From positions 3,968,001 to 4,032,000 of the forward strand of contig NC_003070.9 of NCBI RefSeq assembly GCF_000001735.4: 64,000 bases of DNA, in the 5' to 3' direction. The notes beneath the pieces were generated by a model, which made no database searches, was not told where the DNA came from, and saw only the letters and a program-made list of their open reading frames with translations. The first letter of the stretch is position 1; each line of letters starts with the position of its first letter. This DNA is from Arabidopsis thaliana. Its lineage: Eukaryota > Streptophyta > Magnoliopsida > Brassicales > Brassicaceae. Both the position numbers and the translations under genes were made by a program. Of the stretch, positions 1 to 9,613 are shown in pieces.

Positions 1-1535
1 TTTCAGGACTTTCTAGTAATGTTTCTGGATCCCCAATAAAGATTGACAACAAGGCTCCAAGGTCAGCTCTTTTCTGTTTTGCCTCTTGATTATGTGTCCA
101 TTTTATGTTCTCACCATAGAAATTGCAATAGCTCACTGCCTCTTCCTATCTTGAACATTCTTAAGTCGTCAACAGTGTACTTTATGTATCCAGTTTTATC
201 TGTTTCTCTTAGCTGGATTGATTGTTAGAGTTCTTAGTACTAATGTCAACCGATGACAATACGGTTGTAAATTGGTTGATAGATCGCTGAACCTTTCTAA
301 TTTCAATGTATTTAGCTGGTTTTGTTTCTATGTTGCAATGTTTTAGATTTGGAGTGATAGAGGCGAAAAAGGGAAACCCCCCAGTAATGCCTTCAGTGAT
401 GACCCCTGGAGGACCTTTAGACCTCTCTTCTGTGTTATTCCGTAACCGCATAATCTTCATCGGGCAACCAATTAACGCACAGGTTGCTCAGCGAGTCATA
501 TCTCAGCTTGTAACCCTTGCATCTATTGATGATAAATCCGACATCCTGGTTAGCTGAAAGCTCATTGTTTTCCCAATCATTTTTCAATTCTGTAAAGTCT
601 CATATTTACTTGGAAGTAATCCTTGTTTCAGATGTACTTGAATTGTCCCGGTGGCAGTACTTACTCCGTCCTAGCAATTTATGACTGTATGTCTTGGGTA
701 GGTTTTCTTTTCCTAGTAACGTTTTCATCTCCTAGAAACTGTGATATATTAACCTATTGAATTTTCTTGAAAATGATCTTCAGATAAAGCCTAAAGTTGG
801 AACAGTGGCGTTTGGAGTAGCTGCAAGCCAAGGAGCACTTCTTCTTGCTGGAGGTGAAAAAGGAATGCGCTATGCAATGCCAAATACTCGTGTCATGATA
901 CATCAACCACAAACTGGATGCGGAGTATGGCTCTTGAATTCTCCTTGTCAATACCAATATACCATTCTCGTTGGAAATCTTATATGCATATGAACTTCAT
1001 TGATTTCATGCTAACATAATTTTGCAGGGACATGTAGAGGACGTGAGGAGACAGGTCAATGAAGCCATCGAAGCCCGACAAGTAAGTCTCTCTCTCTCTT
1101 TCTCTCTCTTTATTCTCATGCTTCTTGCTTTAAGAATATGGAAGATCGAGTTTTTGGAGCCAAAACTTGAACCTTTGACTGATTGATCTCTTTGGTTGTA
1201 CATGCAGAAAATTGACAGGATGTATGCAGCTTTCACTGGACAACCTCTGGAGAAAGTGCAGCAATACACTGAAAGAGATCGTTTCTTATCAGCATCTGAG
1301 GTAATTTGCCTCTGGTATCTGAAACATTAACGCGAATTCCTTTTCAACGAGACATGGCTCACTGATAGTTAGGAATTAAGAGGTCTCGCCATATCTCGTG
1401 GACTTTGTCTTTCTTATGTTCCTCATGATCATTCTGTAACGATGTTGAATTCTGCATATGATATTTTCTTGGTTATTTTTTATGCAGGCGCTTGAGTTCG
1501 GGCTCATTGATGGTCTATTGGAAACAGAATACTGA
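1..1535 (+). CDS. CLPP6: Chloroplast Clp protease proteolytic subunit P6, 5' end missing
   Basis: ATP-dependent Clp serine protease core subunit of the chloroplast stroma; it degrades unfolded or regulatory proteins together with ClpC/ClpD and the ClpR subunits. Exons read: 1-61, 347-548, 632-697, 784-924, 1028-1081, 1208-1300, 1488-1535, all with GT-AG introns. The start and transit peptide lie left of the window. The catalytic triad is present: Ser in VAASQGA, His in VMIHQP, Asp in TERDRF, so this is an active ClpP rather than a ClpR paralogue, which lacks triad residues. The C-terminus [11 protein letters not shown] is a normal ClpP end. I recognise it as CLPP6 from the segment [18 protein letters not shown]; other plastid ClpPs differ there. 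A short CT run (about 1087-1110) lies in the intron after exon 5. The next gene is on the opposite strand, tail to tail. Confidence 0.93.
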
Positions 1536-1986
1536 AGCAGCATACAGGACAATGCACAACAACAGCTCATTGCAATGTTCAAAGCTTCCATTTTCATTTG
1601 AATATGAACGGTTGTAACTGATATTTGTGCATAAATCAGTTTGGTTTTCTTGGTTTTATTGTCTACTAAACAGAATGAGAAAACTAAACTGTTTATTTTT
1701 TTACTGAAAAATCTGAAAGTTGTGTTCTATTTTTGTTTACACACGATAACCAAGCAAACCGGAACTTTATGGAAAAACCGGATTGGTTAGGTCCAGCTTG
1801 TTACTACTTAATCCTATACAATGCCAATGCATATGTTGCTTTGGTACATAGAATTGCCGGAAATTGGGAACAGTAGTGGCTGCACTGACTCAAAAGCTCT
1901 CCAATAATCTCTCCTTTAGAATTCATTGCAAATATGTGAATCACAAACCAAAAATCGATCTCTGAAACTCTGCTCTCTAGTCACCG
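1536..1986. other. Tail-to-tail spacer between CLPP6 and LEW1
   Basis: This stretch holds the CLPP6 3' UTR, which should end around 1690, and on the other strand the 3' UTR of the minus-strand LEW1 gene. I see no further coding sequence or RNA gene. It is about 450 bases of AT-rich DNA. Confidence 0.6.
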
Positions 1987-3488
1987 TTAAGTTCCTGTCA
2001 AGAACAACCAGAACCATCCCAGTCAAGCAACATAAAATAATTAGGGGTGGGTGGCTCAATCAAATTCATAGGTGGAAACATTTGGAGTAAAGATTTGAGA
2101 CTCAAAAGGCAAAAAGGTGACTCAGTCCAGCTCAGAGGTAGAAACTTTAGTATCTAAACTGTGTGTGTGAGAAGAGCATATAAAGTAGTGGGAGATGAGA
2201 GACTTACCATAGTTTTGGTGGACTCCTGTGAACTTGTGAATTGCCTTCAAAAGGGAACCATATCTCATATACTTCAAAGTTCCCATATGTCTATCAACAA
2301 ACAAATACCGAGAAAAAAGACAAACTCTATGAGATTTAGCTCTAAAGATATAAGAGAAAAAGAGTTAAAAGCACGTACACTATCTCAGTGTATCGAAGTC
2401 TCCAAGCAGGGAAACCGAGGTGGCTCCTTATAGGTCCATAAACCAGTAACAGATCGGGTACATGCACATTCTCACCTGCCATAGTATTGATGATCAGATT
2501 CTTGGAAATAAACTTAATAATGACTTGAATCCAATATGAGAGAGTCAACACAAACCAACAACTCTTAATGCGTCATTCAAATGAGACTCTGTAAAAAAGT
2601 CTTCCCCTTTGTCGTCCTCAGGATGGCTGGATTTCAAGTATCTCTGAAGAAGTATGTTGGCTGCTTTCATAACAGCTTCTTTATTGTCTGAAGATGAAAT
2701 GAATTCTAATGCAATGCGCTTTCCGTCAGGCGCAACATCCTTTTCAATCTCCTGGGAAAGAAAAACAAAAACATTGACAAGGTAAAGTTTATATCATGAG
2801 CTACATAACTAACAACATAAGCTAAAGATTTGATTCACAAGTAAAGCAGCAAACTAAATGAAAGGTATGAGATTAATATACCTCTAACAACATGGAACCT
2901 GGAACGGTTTCAAGGATCAAATCCTTGGATTTCTTCAATAAACCTAAAGAAGCCAACATCAGCAATCATTTAATGAACGTGAAAAAACGAGATAAGTAGC
3001 TAAAGCATGTACCTTGAGAGTCAAATAGACCAACTTGTTTAACCCCAATGGTGGTTAGCCATTGCAAAAGCTCAACAACATTGGCAACATCTTGAGCTGC
3101 TTCGATGTCCACTACAACAGCTAGACACCGGAGTTTCTCAAGATCGATGGAACCGTACTTTTTATTCAATCCTAACGTTATGGCATAGCTTTCTATTGCC
3201 TCAAATATGCCAGAGACAATGTACCATAAGCTCACAACAATGTGTATAAAACGCCATAGCAAATTAAGACCAAGATCACCAATCTGTGGAATACAAAAAT
3301 TCAACAGAAACAAAGTTATGGCTTGAAGACTCAAATTGGCAACACCAAATTGTTCTTAAACACTTAATTCCATAGGCCTTGTTGAAGCATTAATGAGCTA
3401 AAGCCTGTCAATGATCAAGGAATACAAAAAAAAATCTCACTTGACCAATCCAAGCACTGAGGAGCCGCATCGATTGATTCGAATCCAT
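1987..3488 (-). CDS. LEW1: LEW1, NgBR/Nus1-type cis-prenyltransferase subunit
   Basis: Subunit of the ER cis-prenyltransferase that makes the dolichol backbone used as glycan carrier in N-glycosylation; loss is known to cause leaf wilting. Coding exons, read on the minus strand: 3441-3488, 3013-3283, 2882-2943, 2556-2751, 2379-2475, 2208-2290, 1987-1994, totalling 765 nt and 254 residues. The N-terminus MDSNQSMRLLSAWIGQIG leads into hydrophobic segments (WRFIHIVVSLWYIVSGIF). The C-terminal half is the divergent undecaprenyl-synthase fold with LLLVYGPIRSHLGFPAWRLRYTEI. The RxG catalytic signature of true synthases is not seen at the end (HKFTGVHQNYGT), as expected for the Nus1-like partner, which relies on a catalytic subunit. 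The last coding exon adds only Thr and the stop after a GGTAAG donor. An open frame on the opposite strand at 3411-3752 overlaps its 5' end and looks spurious. Confidence 0.9.
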
Positions 3489-4355
3489 ATATCTGAAAAA
3501 TCAGAAAACACACAACAGAATCAGAAGAAATTTGAACAAAAGGGTTGTCAGAAATCAGAATTAACAAAGAGAAGAGAGACGTACACAAAAAGTGACTGTC
3601 TCCGTAAACAACGAAGGTGTTTGCTGCGTGTGTTAGGGAGATGTTTCCAAACCAACCAATCGAACTTTCCTAAAACCCAAAATTCCTTTTCATCGGAATC
3701 GGAAAAGGAAGAATCTTTGGAGGCGAGGTTAGAAAAAGTGAGACACTTTTGAAGATGATCTTATTAGCCTCTGTATCCTGGTTTTGGCGATTCGTTTGCT
3801 TAAACCTTAGCAAAAAATCACTCTAGTTTGCGAAACTAACTCTGTTATCTGAGAGGAGTGTGAGACGTCTCGGGTTCAAACCCTATAACTTAAGTCTTAA
3901 GTGTGTTTCTAACTTTTCTTGTCACGGTTTTGTTGTGAGTGTTCATGTTTTTGTTACGTTTATCACGATTTTGCTGTGAACGTGAGGTAATCAAAACTCA
4001 AAATTATACTAGTTCGTTTACATTTTTAAACTCTTGATAATCATGGTTAATACAAAACCAAAAACACATCATGTACAAGATCAAAATTAGTATTCTTTTT
4101 GAAACAACAGAAACATAATAACATATGAAGAATCACACAAAAAAAGAACAGCTTCTTTACTTGAGATTCAGAATAAAAAGCCCAATATTTAGTAAGAGTC
4201 ATAAGTCCTAAATGATACCCCCAGTGTTGCTTCTAGCTTGGCTCAATCCCATGAAATAACAGAACATAACACTGATTAGGCCACTCTTCCCATCACAACG
4301 ACTGACTCGAGAGTTATGGAGCTGCGGTTGTCGAACTTAACACTAACTAGGCACG
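3489..4355. other. Intergenic: LEW1 5' leader and MED32 3' side
   Basis: LEW1 5' UTR and promoter probably occupy about 3490-3800; the MED32 3' UTR lies below 4355. Between them is AT-rich DNA. At about 3866-3880 the bases CGGGTTCAAACCC resemble a Pol III B box (tRNA T-arm), but no cloverleaf can be folded around it by eye and I see no paired A box. It may be a fragment of a tRNA-derived SINE. No gene is supported. Confidence 0.4.
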
Positions 4356-4811
4356 CTATTGAGTCGAGTCTTCAGAGAATCTAGAATCAAACCCGGTAGA
4401 GGATGAATGAACAGAACCAGGAGCTACACCAGAGCCACGTTGCAGCTCAAGAACAAGCCATCGAACCGCTCTACTCATCTGTTCAAGCCTTACTGCACTA
4501 ATGGGAGGGAGACTAGTCGCAGCACCAGTCACCGCTGCTGGTGCTTGGCCACCTGCTGCAGTAGTAGTTAAACCAGTAGCCTCATCAACTAAACACTCAG
4601 ATCCAATTCTCTGCTTAACTGACTCCACAAACTCCTCTGCTTGATCACAAGCCACACGGAACAGTTCCCATTTCTCCTTGAAATTCTCCAACGCAGTATC
4701 AGTGAGCAAAGCTTTTTGTCCACCTGCACTCTCTTTAGACTCAAGAACACCAGCTGAAGCAAGAACAAACTTCTCATAAGCTTTGTTCAATGAGTCCACA
4801 ATGTTATCCAT
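4356..4811 (-). CDS. MED32: Mediator tail subunit MED32
   Basis: Plant-specific subunit of the Mediator coactivator complex (tail region, related to MED2/MED29), linking transcription factors to RNA polymerase II in the nucleus. It is a single coding exon of 151 residues starting MDNIVDSLNKAYEKF. An ATG 14 codons upstream (position 4853) is in frame but lies inside the 5' UTR intron, so the start at 4811 is preferred. The N-terminal two thirds is helical and acidic (LENFKEKWELFRVACDQAEE), followed by an Ala/Thr/Gly-rich linker (TTTAAGGQAPAAVTGAATS) and a C-terminal helix (VRLEQMSRAVRWLVLELQRG), typical of small Mediator subunits. The leader continues across an intron at 4834-5241 to an exon near 5242-5300. 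Identification is from sequence memory of this family. Confidence 0.9.
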   Translation of the reverse strand: MDNIVDSLNKAYEKFVLASAGVLESKESAGGQKALLTDTALENFKEKWELFRVACDQAEEFVESVKQRIGSECLVDEATGLTTTAAGGQAPAAVTGAATSLPPISAVRLEQMSRAVRWLVLELQRGSGVAPGSVHSSSTGFDSRFSEDSTQ

Positions 4812-4833
4812 TTGATCCCTCCCCTTCAAATAA

Positions 4834-5241
4834 CTGCTCAAACCAAGTATCAATCATGAGATTTCAAGTTAAACAAGAAAAAACTGCAAAAGGAATCAAG
4901 TAAGATCCCAGCAAAAGTATCTGGAAATAAGAAACCCTAAAAACCTCAAAAAATCTTAATTCGTTCTCGTTAACGCTACACATAGAATGAGAGAACTCAA
5001 AACCTCAGGGAAAGAATAAGATGCTACGGTAGCAATGGAAGCTAAATGATCAAAAAGATTACATCTTTGAGACAGAAATTTAACGAAATTGCAAAACTCG
5101 CGATTGCTTTCGCAAACCTAGGGTTCAAATTCACGGCATAGAATCCGTAAACTCGTGAAGGAATTGAATCATTAGAGCAGTTTTAGACAGAATCTAAAAA
5201 AATCAGCCCAAAACCGCCGGAGATAAAGAGGAGAAACTTAC
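4834..5241 (-). other. 5' UTR intron of MED32
   Basis: On the minus strand a strong donor (CGGTAAGTTTCTCC, donor at 5240-5241) and an acceptor ending GAGCAG (4834-4835) bracket 408 bases with no coding sequence. Splicing leaves a 22-base leader segment before the MED32 ATG. The intron contains a telo-box-like AAACCCTAA at about 4931 (plus strand), a motif common near the 5' ends of growth-related plant genes. Confidence 0.7.
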
Positions 5242-5339
5242 CGGCGATGAACGGAGAGTCCGATTTGTGTCACTTTCTTTCTTCTTCTTCTTCATTGTAA
5301 TAGTCTGGTTAGGTTTATATGGTAAAAATTGAAATTAAG

Positions 5340-5907
5340 ATTGGTTAATACAAACCGGACCGACATAAACCGGATTGGTCATTTGGATTTTTTTTTTAAT
5401 GTTAAAATTCCATATACATACAATTTAATTTCTCATCTTTTAAATATGTGTGTTTAATGTTATAAAATAAAACATCTAATCGAAATCAAGACGATTTTAA
5501 TCAACTTTAGTGTTAATATAATAATAAAGTTATCACAATTAAACGATAGATATGTATATACTAATCGAATTATTTATCTGTTTGTAACGAATTGGCAGAA
5601 TATAATAGGTAGTATTTGGTAAATGTATCACGTCAAATTACTGTCCGTGTTGAAAACAAATGTTCTTTGGAAATATTTACTCAAAGATCTAAATCCATAT
5701 ATTGTTCTCCACTCAACCATCCATATCTATTGTTGTGTTTGAAACGATTTGATACCGCAAATCATTAATAGAAAATACTAATAATAAGAGAGCAATATAT
5801 AATAAGAACGTAAATTCAAAAATAGCATACATATATGTCTATATATACAATACCGTAAATAAAAAATTACTCCGATGACAAAACCTCTAAGCATCTAGAA
5901 AGAAAAA
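5340..5907. promoter_or_regulatory. AT-rich spacer with promoter of the S-protein homologue
   Basis: Very AT-rich DNA between the MED32 promoter and the SPH gene. A TATA-like run TCTATATATACAA at about 5837-5849 sits some 60 bases before the ATG at 5908, a reasonable core promoter position for a short-leader secreted-peptide gene. No coding sequence seen. Confidence 0.45.
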
Positions 5908-6321
5908 ATGAAAAATACTTCAATCTTTCTAGTTGTCTTTGCCCTATGCATGATTAGCAATGCATATGGCCATTCGAATCCATTTAAAGGAAAAAAGACG
6001 TCGTTGTTATTCAGGAACAGTCTTTCTCACAACAAATGGCTCAAGGTACGTTGTAAATCTGGGGACAATGATGTTCGTGAAAGATATATGAAACCTGGAG
6101 AAGATTGGGGTTTTAGTTTCCACGATGACGTTATGGGAGAAACACTTTTCTGGTGTACAATGTATAAAGGAGCTGATTACAAGGTACAAAAGAAGTTTGA
6201 CGCATATGTTCAAGACAAGAGAATGCCTCATGGTGGCTCGTATAATTATGTTGCTCAAGAAGATGGGATCTATCACAGTACTTTGATACACCGTATGCGG
6301 AAGATGTATGATTGGAATTAG
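5908..6321 (+). CDS. Secreted S-protein homologue (SPH, S1 self-incompatibility family)
   Basis: Small secreted protein of the plant self-incompatibility S1 family, large in Arabidopsis and of largely unknown role. 137 residues in one exon. Residues 1-21 form a signal peptide (MKNTSIFLVVFALCMISNAYG). The mature part has the family marks: LLFRNSLSHNKWLKVRCKSGDND with the conserved first Cys, the GEDWGFSFHDD turn, then ETLFWCTMYKG with the second Cys, and EDGIYH near the C-terminus. Most family members carry a further Cys pair just before the DG.Y motif; here the corresponding stretch (SYNYVAQEDG) has none, so only one disulfide is possible. The TATA-like run lies just upstream. Confidence 0.85.
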   Translation: MKNTSIFLVVFALCMISNAYGHSNPFKGKKTSLLFRNSLSHNKWLKVRCKSGDNDVRERYMKPGEDWGFSFHDDVMGETLFWCTMYKGADYKVQKKFDAYVQDKRMPHGGSYNYVAQEDGIYHSTLIHRMRKMYDWN

Positions 6322-7678
6322 GGATGTTGGATAAAACTCTCCTATGTTTATCCAATATTTATAAAATGCTTATTCAAATCTTTGATTTGATATAGTTGTA
6401 AAGTATTATTATTACTCTTTGTTTTCATGTAAGAATCACTCTTTACATTCAAAGAAAAGTGTAAGGGAGAAGTTTCAGAATGATTCAAAGAAGGACAATT
6501 TGTTTATGTGCATGTTATCCTCATGTCAATTTAAGGAATTCGTCAAGAACAAAAAATAACATGCCATTATTAAAAAAACATTACGTTTGCGCCACAAGCT
6601 CTTGACATTGCTTAATTACTTGTTCTCGCCTTTGTTCGAAGTGTTTTTGTTTGTAAGATCATATATCAGCTATACATCCTCCTTGCATTTATTATAGTGC
6701 CTAGATTTTTTTTTTTTTTTTTTTGACATTCAGTGCCTAGAATTTTGGTTTATGTAGATAGAAAAGTGACACTCGACGCAAATTCGAAAGAATGCCACCG
6801 AAAAAAATGGAACGAATGATGTTTCGCTATGTTGGATGCTTCAGATCCCATATAACAACACTACTCTCAAAATTCATAAACTCTCAAAACATATTAATTT
6901 AGTAGCATCACGAAAATACATGTTGTTCTCAAATCATTACAATAACTTCTACTCTTATTAGCTGAAAAGTATAACCTTATGTTTTTGTAAAAAGATTGCT
7001 AAACGTTATATTTGTATATCTTTTCAGTTTGTTAATGTCATTAGAACGAAGTGTAAAATCGCTTCAAGATTTGTTATTCTAAATGTATTTTAGAACAAAT
7101 ATTCTGAACATTAAATTATTTTCAACAAAATTTATTTTGAATAACAAATAACTTGTCATGGTCGTAACTCTTTTTTTTCATTCTCTAGATTGAATCAAAA
7201 ATAATTTTGTTTTGTAGTATAAAACATTTTTGGTCTTTTATTCACCGTTTTATAGAACATTAATATCTCAAGTTCTAATATGAAAACAAAAATAACTGAT
7301 CCCTCAAAAAAAAGGAAGATAAAGGTTGAAAGACATGTTATTCTCTTCCCAAAACAACCTAATCCAATACCTCTAAAAATTTATCTTTCTCACAATGCCT
7401 TCAAACAAATTGTGTTCTTTCTATAGTTAACTTGACTATATTAAAATCTCTAAAGTTAACTTGACTTCTGAAACTTGTGATCTTTCTATAGTTAACTTGA
7501 CTATATTAAAATCTTGAGCAATTAAACCATTAAAAAAAAAAAAAACAGGAGAAACCTTGACCAATACAACAAATCCTAAAAATGGCCAACGATAAGAATC
7601 ACAACAGAAATTTAAAGACTACATGTAACTATTTATACTACAGAAAACACCAAATAGAATCCAATCAAAAAAAAAAAA
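6322..7678. other. Intergenic, AT-rich, BBE-like promoter side
   Basis: About 1.35 kb without a gene. It contains homopolymer runs (poly-T at about 6708-6724) and a partial tandem duplication at 7416-7514. Near the right end, TATTTATA at about 7630 lies roughly 50 bases before the ATG of the oxidase gene and may be its TATA box. No coding potential recognised on either strand. Confidence 0.5.
7416..7514. repeat. Short direct duplication, 34-base identical copies
   Basis: Bases 7416-7449 and 7481-7514 are identical over 34 bases (both begin TCTTTCTATAGTTAACTTGA); the copies are offset by 65 bases, and the shorter core AAAGTTAACTTGACT occurs once more between them. It lies about 170-260 bases upstream of the start codon of the BBE-like gene. 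Confidence 0.85.
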
Positions 7679-9289
7679 ATGAAGATCTTTTGTTTAATTC
7701 TCTTCTTAATCTCCTCCTTCATCTCTACTTCTCTTGCCGTCGAACCTCCGCCTGAAACAATCTACCAAAACTTTCTCCAATGTTTCACAAACCAAACAAA
7801 AGCTCCTCCTAACTCATTAGCCGACGTCGTTTTACCAAAAACCGCTGCCGCTTTCACCCCCGTCTTACGCGCTTACATCCGTAACGCGCGTTTCAACACC
7901 ACAGCGACTCCGAAACCCGCGATCGTAATCGCGGCGCGTTCCGAGAGTCACGTCCAAGCTGCCGTCATCTGCACGAAATCGCTAAACATCCAACTGAAAA
8001 CTCGAAGCGGTGGTCATGACTACGAAGGTGTTTCCTACATCTCTCACGTTCCTTTCTTCGTCCTCGACATGTCAAATCTCCGTAACATCACCGTCGACCC
8101 CGCCACAGAGTCTGCATGGGTCGGTGCCGGTGCAACACTCGGTGAAGTTTACTACAGGATTTGGGAAAAAACCAAAAGTCATGGATTCCCCGCCGGAGTT
8201 TGTCCCACGGTTGGAGCCGGAGGTCACATTAGCGGTGGTGGCTACGGAAACATGATCCGAAAATACGGACTCTCCGTTGATTACGTCACCGACGCCAAAA
8301 TCGTTGATGTTAATGGACAGGTTCTTGATCGGAAAGGAATGGGAGAAGACATGTTTTGGGCCATTAACGGTGGAGGCGGTGCTAGCTTCGGTGTTATCCT
8401 AGCTTTCAAGATCAAACTCGTCCCTGTTCCACCGACCGTAACCGTTTTCAGAGTAGAGAAAAACTTAGTCGAAAATGCTACTGAAATGGTTCATAAATGG
8501 CAATTTGTTGCACCCAAGACCGATCCAGGTCTATTCATGAGGCTATTGTTGCAGCCGGTGACTAGGAATAAAATGCAAACGGTTCGAGCATCGGTTGTGG
8601 CTCTCTTCTTGGGGGACCAAAACACTGTTATGTCTATGCTAACCAAAGAATTCCCGGAGCTTGGTTTGAAGAAGGAGAACTGCACGGAGATGACTTGGAT
8701 ACAGTCGGTGATGTGGTGGGCAAACAACGATAACGCTACGCAGATTAAACCGGAGATTCTACTGGACCGAAACCCTGATATGGCGACTTTCGGGAAAAGG
8801 AAATCTGATTTCGTTGAGAAAGAGATCACTAAAGATGGTTTAGATTTCTTGTTCAAGAAAATGATTGAAGTTGGGAAGATAGGGTTAGTGTTTAATCCTT
8901 ACGGAGGGATAATGAGTACGGTGGCTACAACGAAGACACCATTCCCACATAGGAAGAAGCTTTACAAAATCCAGCATTCGATGAACTGGAAAGATCCGGG
9001 AACCGAAGCGGAAACCAGTTTCTTGCAGAAGGCGAAAAGCTTTTATAGCTACATGGCTCCTTTTGTGACCAAGAACCCTAGACACACTTATATCAATTAC
9101 AGGGATCTGGATATTGGAGTTAATACCCCTGGCCCAAACAGTTACAGAGTAGCAGAGGTTTTCGGGAGGATGTATTTCGGTGAAAATTTTGATCGGTTGG
9201 TGAAAGTGAAAACTGCTGTGGATCCGCAAAATTTCTTCAGAGACGAACAGAGTATACCTACCTTGCCTGGCAAGCCAGCTAGGCGTTAG
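7679..9289 (+). CDS. Berberine-bridge-enzyme-like FAD oxidase, secreted
   Basis: Member of the plant BBE-like family (VAO/PCMH flavoprotein fold) that oxidises alcohols or oligosaccharides in the apoplast; the substrate cannot be told from sequence. 536 residues in a single exon, the usual length, and intronless as most family members are. Residues 1-20 are a signal peptide (MKIFCLILFLISSFISTSLA). Both residues for bicovalent FAD attachment are present: His in RSGGHDYEG and Cys in GVCPTVGAGGHISGGGYG. The C-terminal BBE domain shows YINYRDLDIG and the closing block FGENFDRLVKVKTAVDPQNFFRDEQSIP. It probably corresponds to At1g11770 (AtBBE2), by position. A short duplication and a TATA-like box lie upstream. 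Confidence 0.92.
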   Translation: MKIFCLILFLISSFISTSLAVEPPPETIYQNFLQCFTNQTKAPPNSLADVVLPKTAAAFTPVLRAYIRNARFNTTATPKPAIVIAARSESHVQAAVICTKSLNIQLKTRSGGHDYEGVSYISHVPFFVLDMSNLRNITVDPATESAWVGAGATLGEVYYRIWEKTKSHGFPAGVCPTVGAGGHISGGGYGNMIRKYGLSVDYVTDAKIVDVNGQVLDRKGMGEDMFWAINGGGGASFGVILAFKIKLVPVPPTVTVFRVEKNLVENATEMVHKWQFVAPKTDPGLFMRLLLQPVTRNKMQTVRASVVALFLGDQNTVMSMLTKEFPELGLKKENCTEMTWIQSVMWWANNDNATQIKPEILLDRNPDMATFGKRKSDFVEKEITKDGLDFLFKKMIEVGKIGLVFNPYGGIMSTVATTKTPFPHRKKLYKIQHSMNWKDPGTEAETSFLQKAKSFYSYMAPFVTKNPRHTYINYRDLDIGVNTPGPNSYRVAEVFGRMYFGENFDRLVKVKTAVDPQNFFRDEQSIPTLPGKPARR

Positions 9290-9613
9290 TTTGTGTAGTC
9301 ACCTTACTTGGTTCCCTTTGATTTCCTTAACCACAATGTAAAATATGTATGCTATCTGAAAAATGATATTTCCTTTTTGTAATTATACAATTCTTTTTAA
9401 AAATGGCCTAAAACCTCAAAATTTCAGCAGAAATTGATCTGCTATTGTACTCGAGTTCCGGTCATATCTTACATGATAAAGAGATTCTATGACAATAAGA
9501 ACATAAGAAACCAAGAAAGTGCGAAAGAAGTAGTTGCTGCTTCTCAAATCTTCTGGCTCGATGCGACTAGTAATACAAATTTTTTTGCTCGAAAGCAGGA
9601 GAATTCAGGCAAT

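Noticed and set aside
3411-3752. 113-codon plus-strand frame opposite the LEW1 5' end
   Set aside because: It overlaps the LEW1 first exon and leader on the other strand, has Lys/Ser/Gln low complexity and no recognisable domain.
3866-3880. tRNA-like T-arm CGGGTTCAAACCC
   Set aside because: I could not fold acceptor, D and anticodon arms around it, so no tRNA is called.
4812-4853. Longer MED32 start (14 extra residues)
   Set aside because: The extra codons run across the 5' UTR intron acceptor at 4834-4835, so the spliced mRNA begins at the ATG at 4811.
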